A stretch of DNA of 64,000 nt from Micromonospora chalcea (lineage in GTDB: Bacteria; Actinomycetota; Actinomycetes; Mycobacteriales; Micromonosporaceae): NCBI RefSeq assembly GCF_002926165.1, contig NZ_MAGP01000108.1:1-64000 (forward strand), given 5' to 3'. A program made the translations under genes and the position numbers. The notes under the pieces were generated by a model. That model made no database searches. It was given only the letters and a program-made list of their open reading frames with translations, and was not told the DNA's origin. This document shows, one piece after another, positions 63,853 through 64,000 of this stretch; position 1 is the stretch's first letter; each line of letters opens with the position of its first letter.

Positions 63853-64000
63853 TCAAGCTCCGTCGTCGGCCTTCGCCTCGTCGGCCTCCTTGCCCAGCCG
63901 TGCCTCGACCGCCTGCGGCTCGTACATCTCCTCGACCACGCGCAGGTAGAGCTCGTTCGGGTTGGGCAAGTTCTTGATCACCCGGAGTGCCTGTTCCTGG
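63853..64000 (-). CDS. C-terminus of an unidentified protein, cut by the window
   Basis: A frame open from the right edge ends at TGA 63855-63853. The last 48 residues read QEQALRVIKNLPNPNELYL, RVVEEMYEPQAVEARLGKEA then DEAKADDGA. The helical, charged end is not enough to name a family. It lies upstream of, and in the same direction as, the sigma gene with 99 bases between. Confidence 0.65.
   Translation of the reverse strand, partial: QEQALRVIKNLPNPNELYLRVVEEMYEPQAVEARLGKEADEAKADDGA

Overview
The window is chromosomal DNA of a high-GC actinobacterium, most likely Micromonosporaceae (Micromonospora or a close relative). The basis is the very high GC of third codon positions, frequent GTG starts, many ATGA or GTGA stop/start overlaps, the Mycobacterium-like order of housekeeping genes, and family-typical proteins such as DUF4383 pairs and Pro-rich DUF4352-type membrane proteins. 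It is mostly core genome. I see no prophage, transposase, CRISPR array, rRNA operon or biosynthetic gene cluster.

Layout. 1-4525 (mostly minus): a truncated acidic protein, a small GntR regulator, a BrkB/YihY membrane protein, a 2'-5' RNA ligase-type phosphoesterase, trpS and a CorC-like CBS protein. 4703-6840: galE-galK. 6941-10066 (minus): cysN, cysD and cysQ for sulfate activation. 10106-14337 (minus): pth, rplY(ctc), prs and glmU, then tRNA-Gln(TTG). 14530-16123: two tandem paralogues joining HTH modules to a LAGLIDADG-like core, then a TetR gene. 16895-22772: two DUF4383 proteins, an ABC-F ATPase, ispE preceded by a 16-codon ORF, ksgA and tatD. 22866-32868: a conserved unknown, an alpha/beta hydrolase, metG, rsmI with divergent pmt, and a secreted von Willebrand pair. 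32920-38564: a small Cys-containing protein, a phosphopantetheinyl transferase, Pro-rich membrane proteins, a VOC protein and small hypotheticals. 38674-47696 is the most accessory-looking part: a secreted CBM2-GH5 cellulase with an operator inside its promoter spacer, a lamin-tail secreted protein, a saccharopine-dehydrogenase-like protein, a GlxA-type regulator, a Rox-like FAD monooxygenase, a methyltransferase and a proteasome-beta-like hydrolase. A tRNA-Ala(CGC) follows.

48021-55392 is a conserved division and stress block: sepX/glpR, rimJ, glp(moeA) and galU on the minus strand, a GGDEF protein, then 5-formyl-THF cyclo-ligase and a Ruc-like redox chaperone on the plus strand. It corresponds in order to M. 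tuberculosis Rv0996-Rv0991c. A CIRCE element lies upstream of ruc. Between glp and rimJ sit two 56-bp tandem repeats, each encoding a 19-residue peptide and chained to its neighbours by GTGA overlaps. 55733-64000 holds a SAF/CpaB-like protein, small unknowns, a Fur-family regulator, an MpaB-like protein, an Fe-S PD-(D/E)XK nuclease, MarC, a PHP phosphatase and an ECF sigma/anti-sigma pair.

Three families of short repeats recur between genes: a GGGCCC-core composite element at three loci, a 50-bp AGATCTTGGAAG palindromic element at two loci, and the 56-bp micro-ORF repeat. The best candidates for something under-described are the micro-ORF chain, the HTH/LAGLIDADG-like pair beside tRNA-Gln, and the stand-alone proteasome-beta-like protein. 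All assignments come from reading the sequence and recalling family features; no database search was run.
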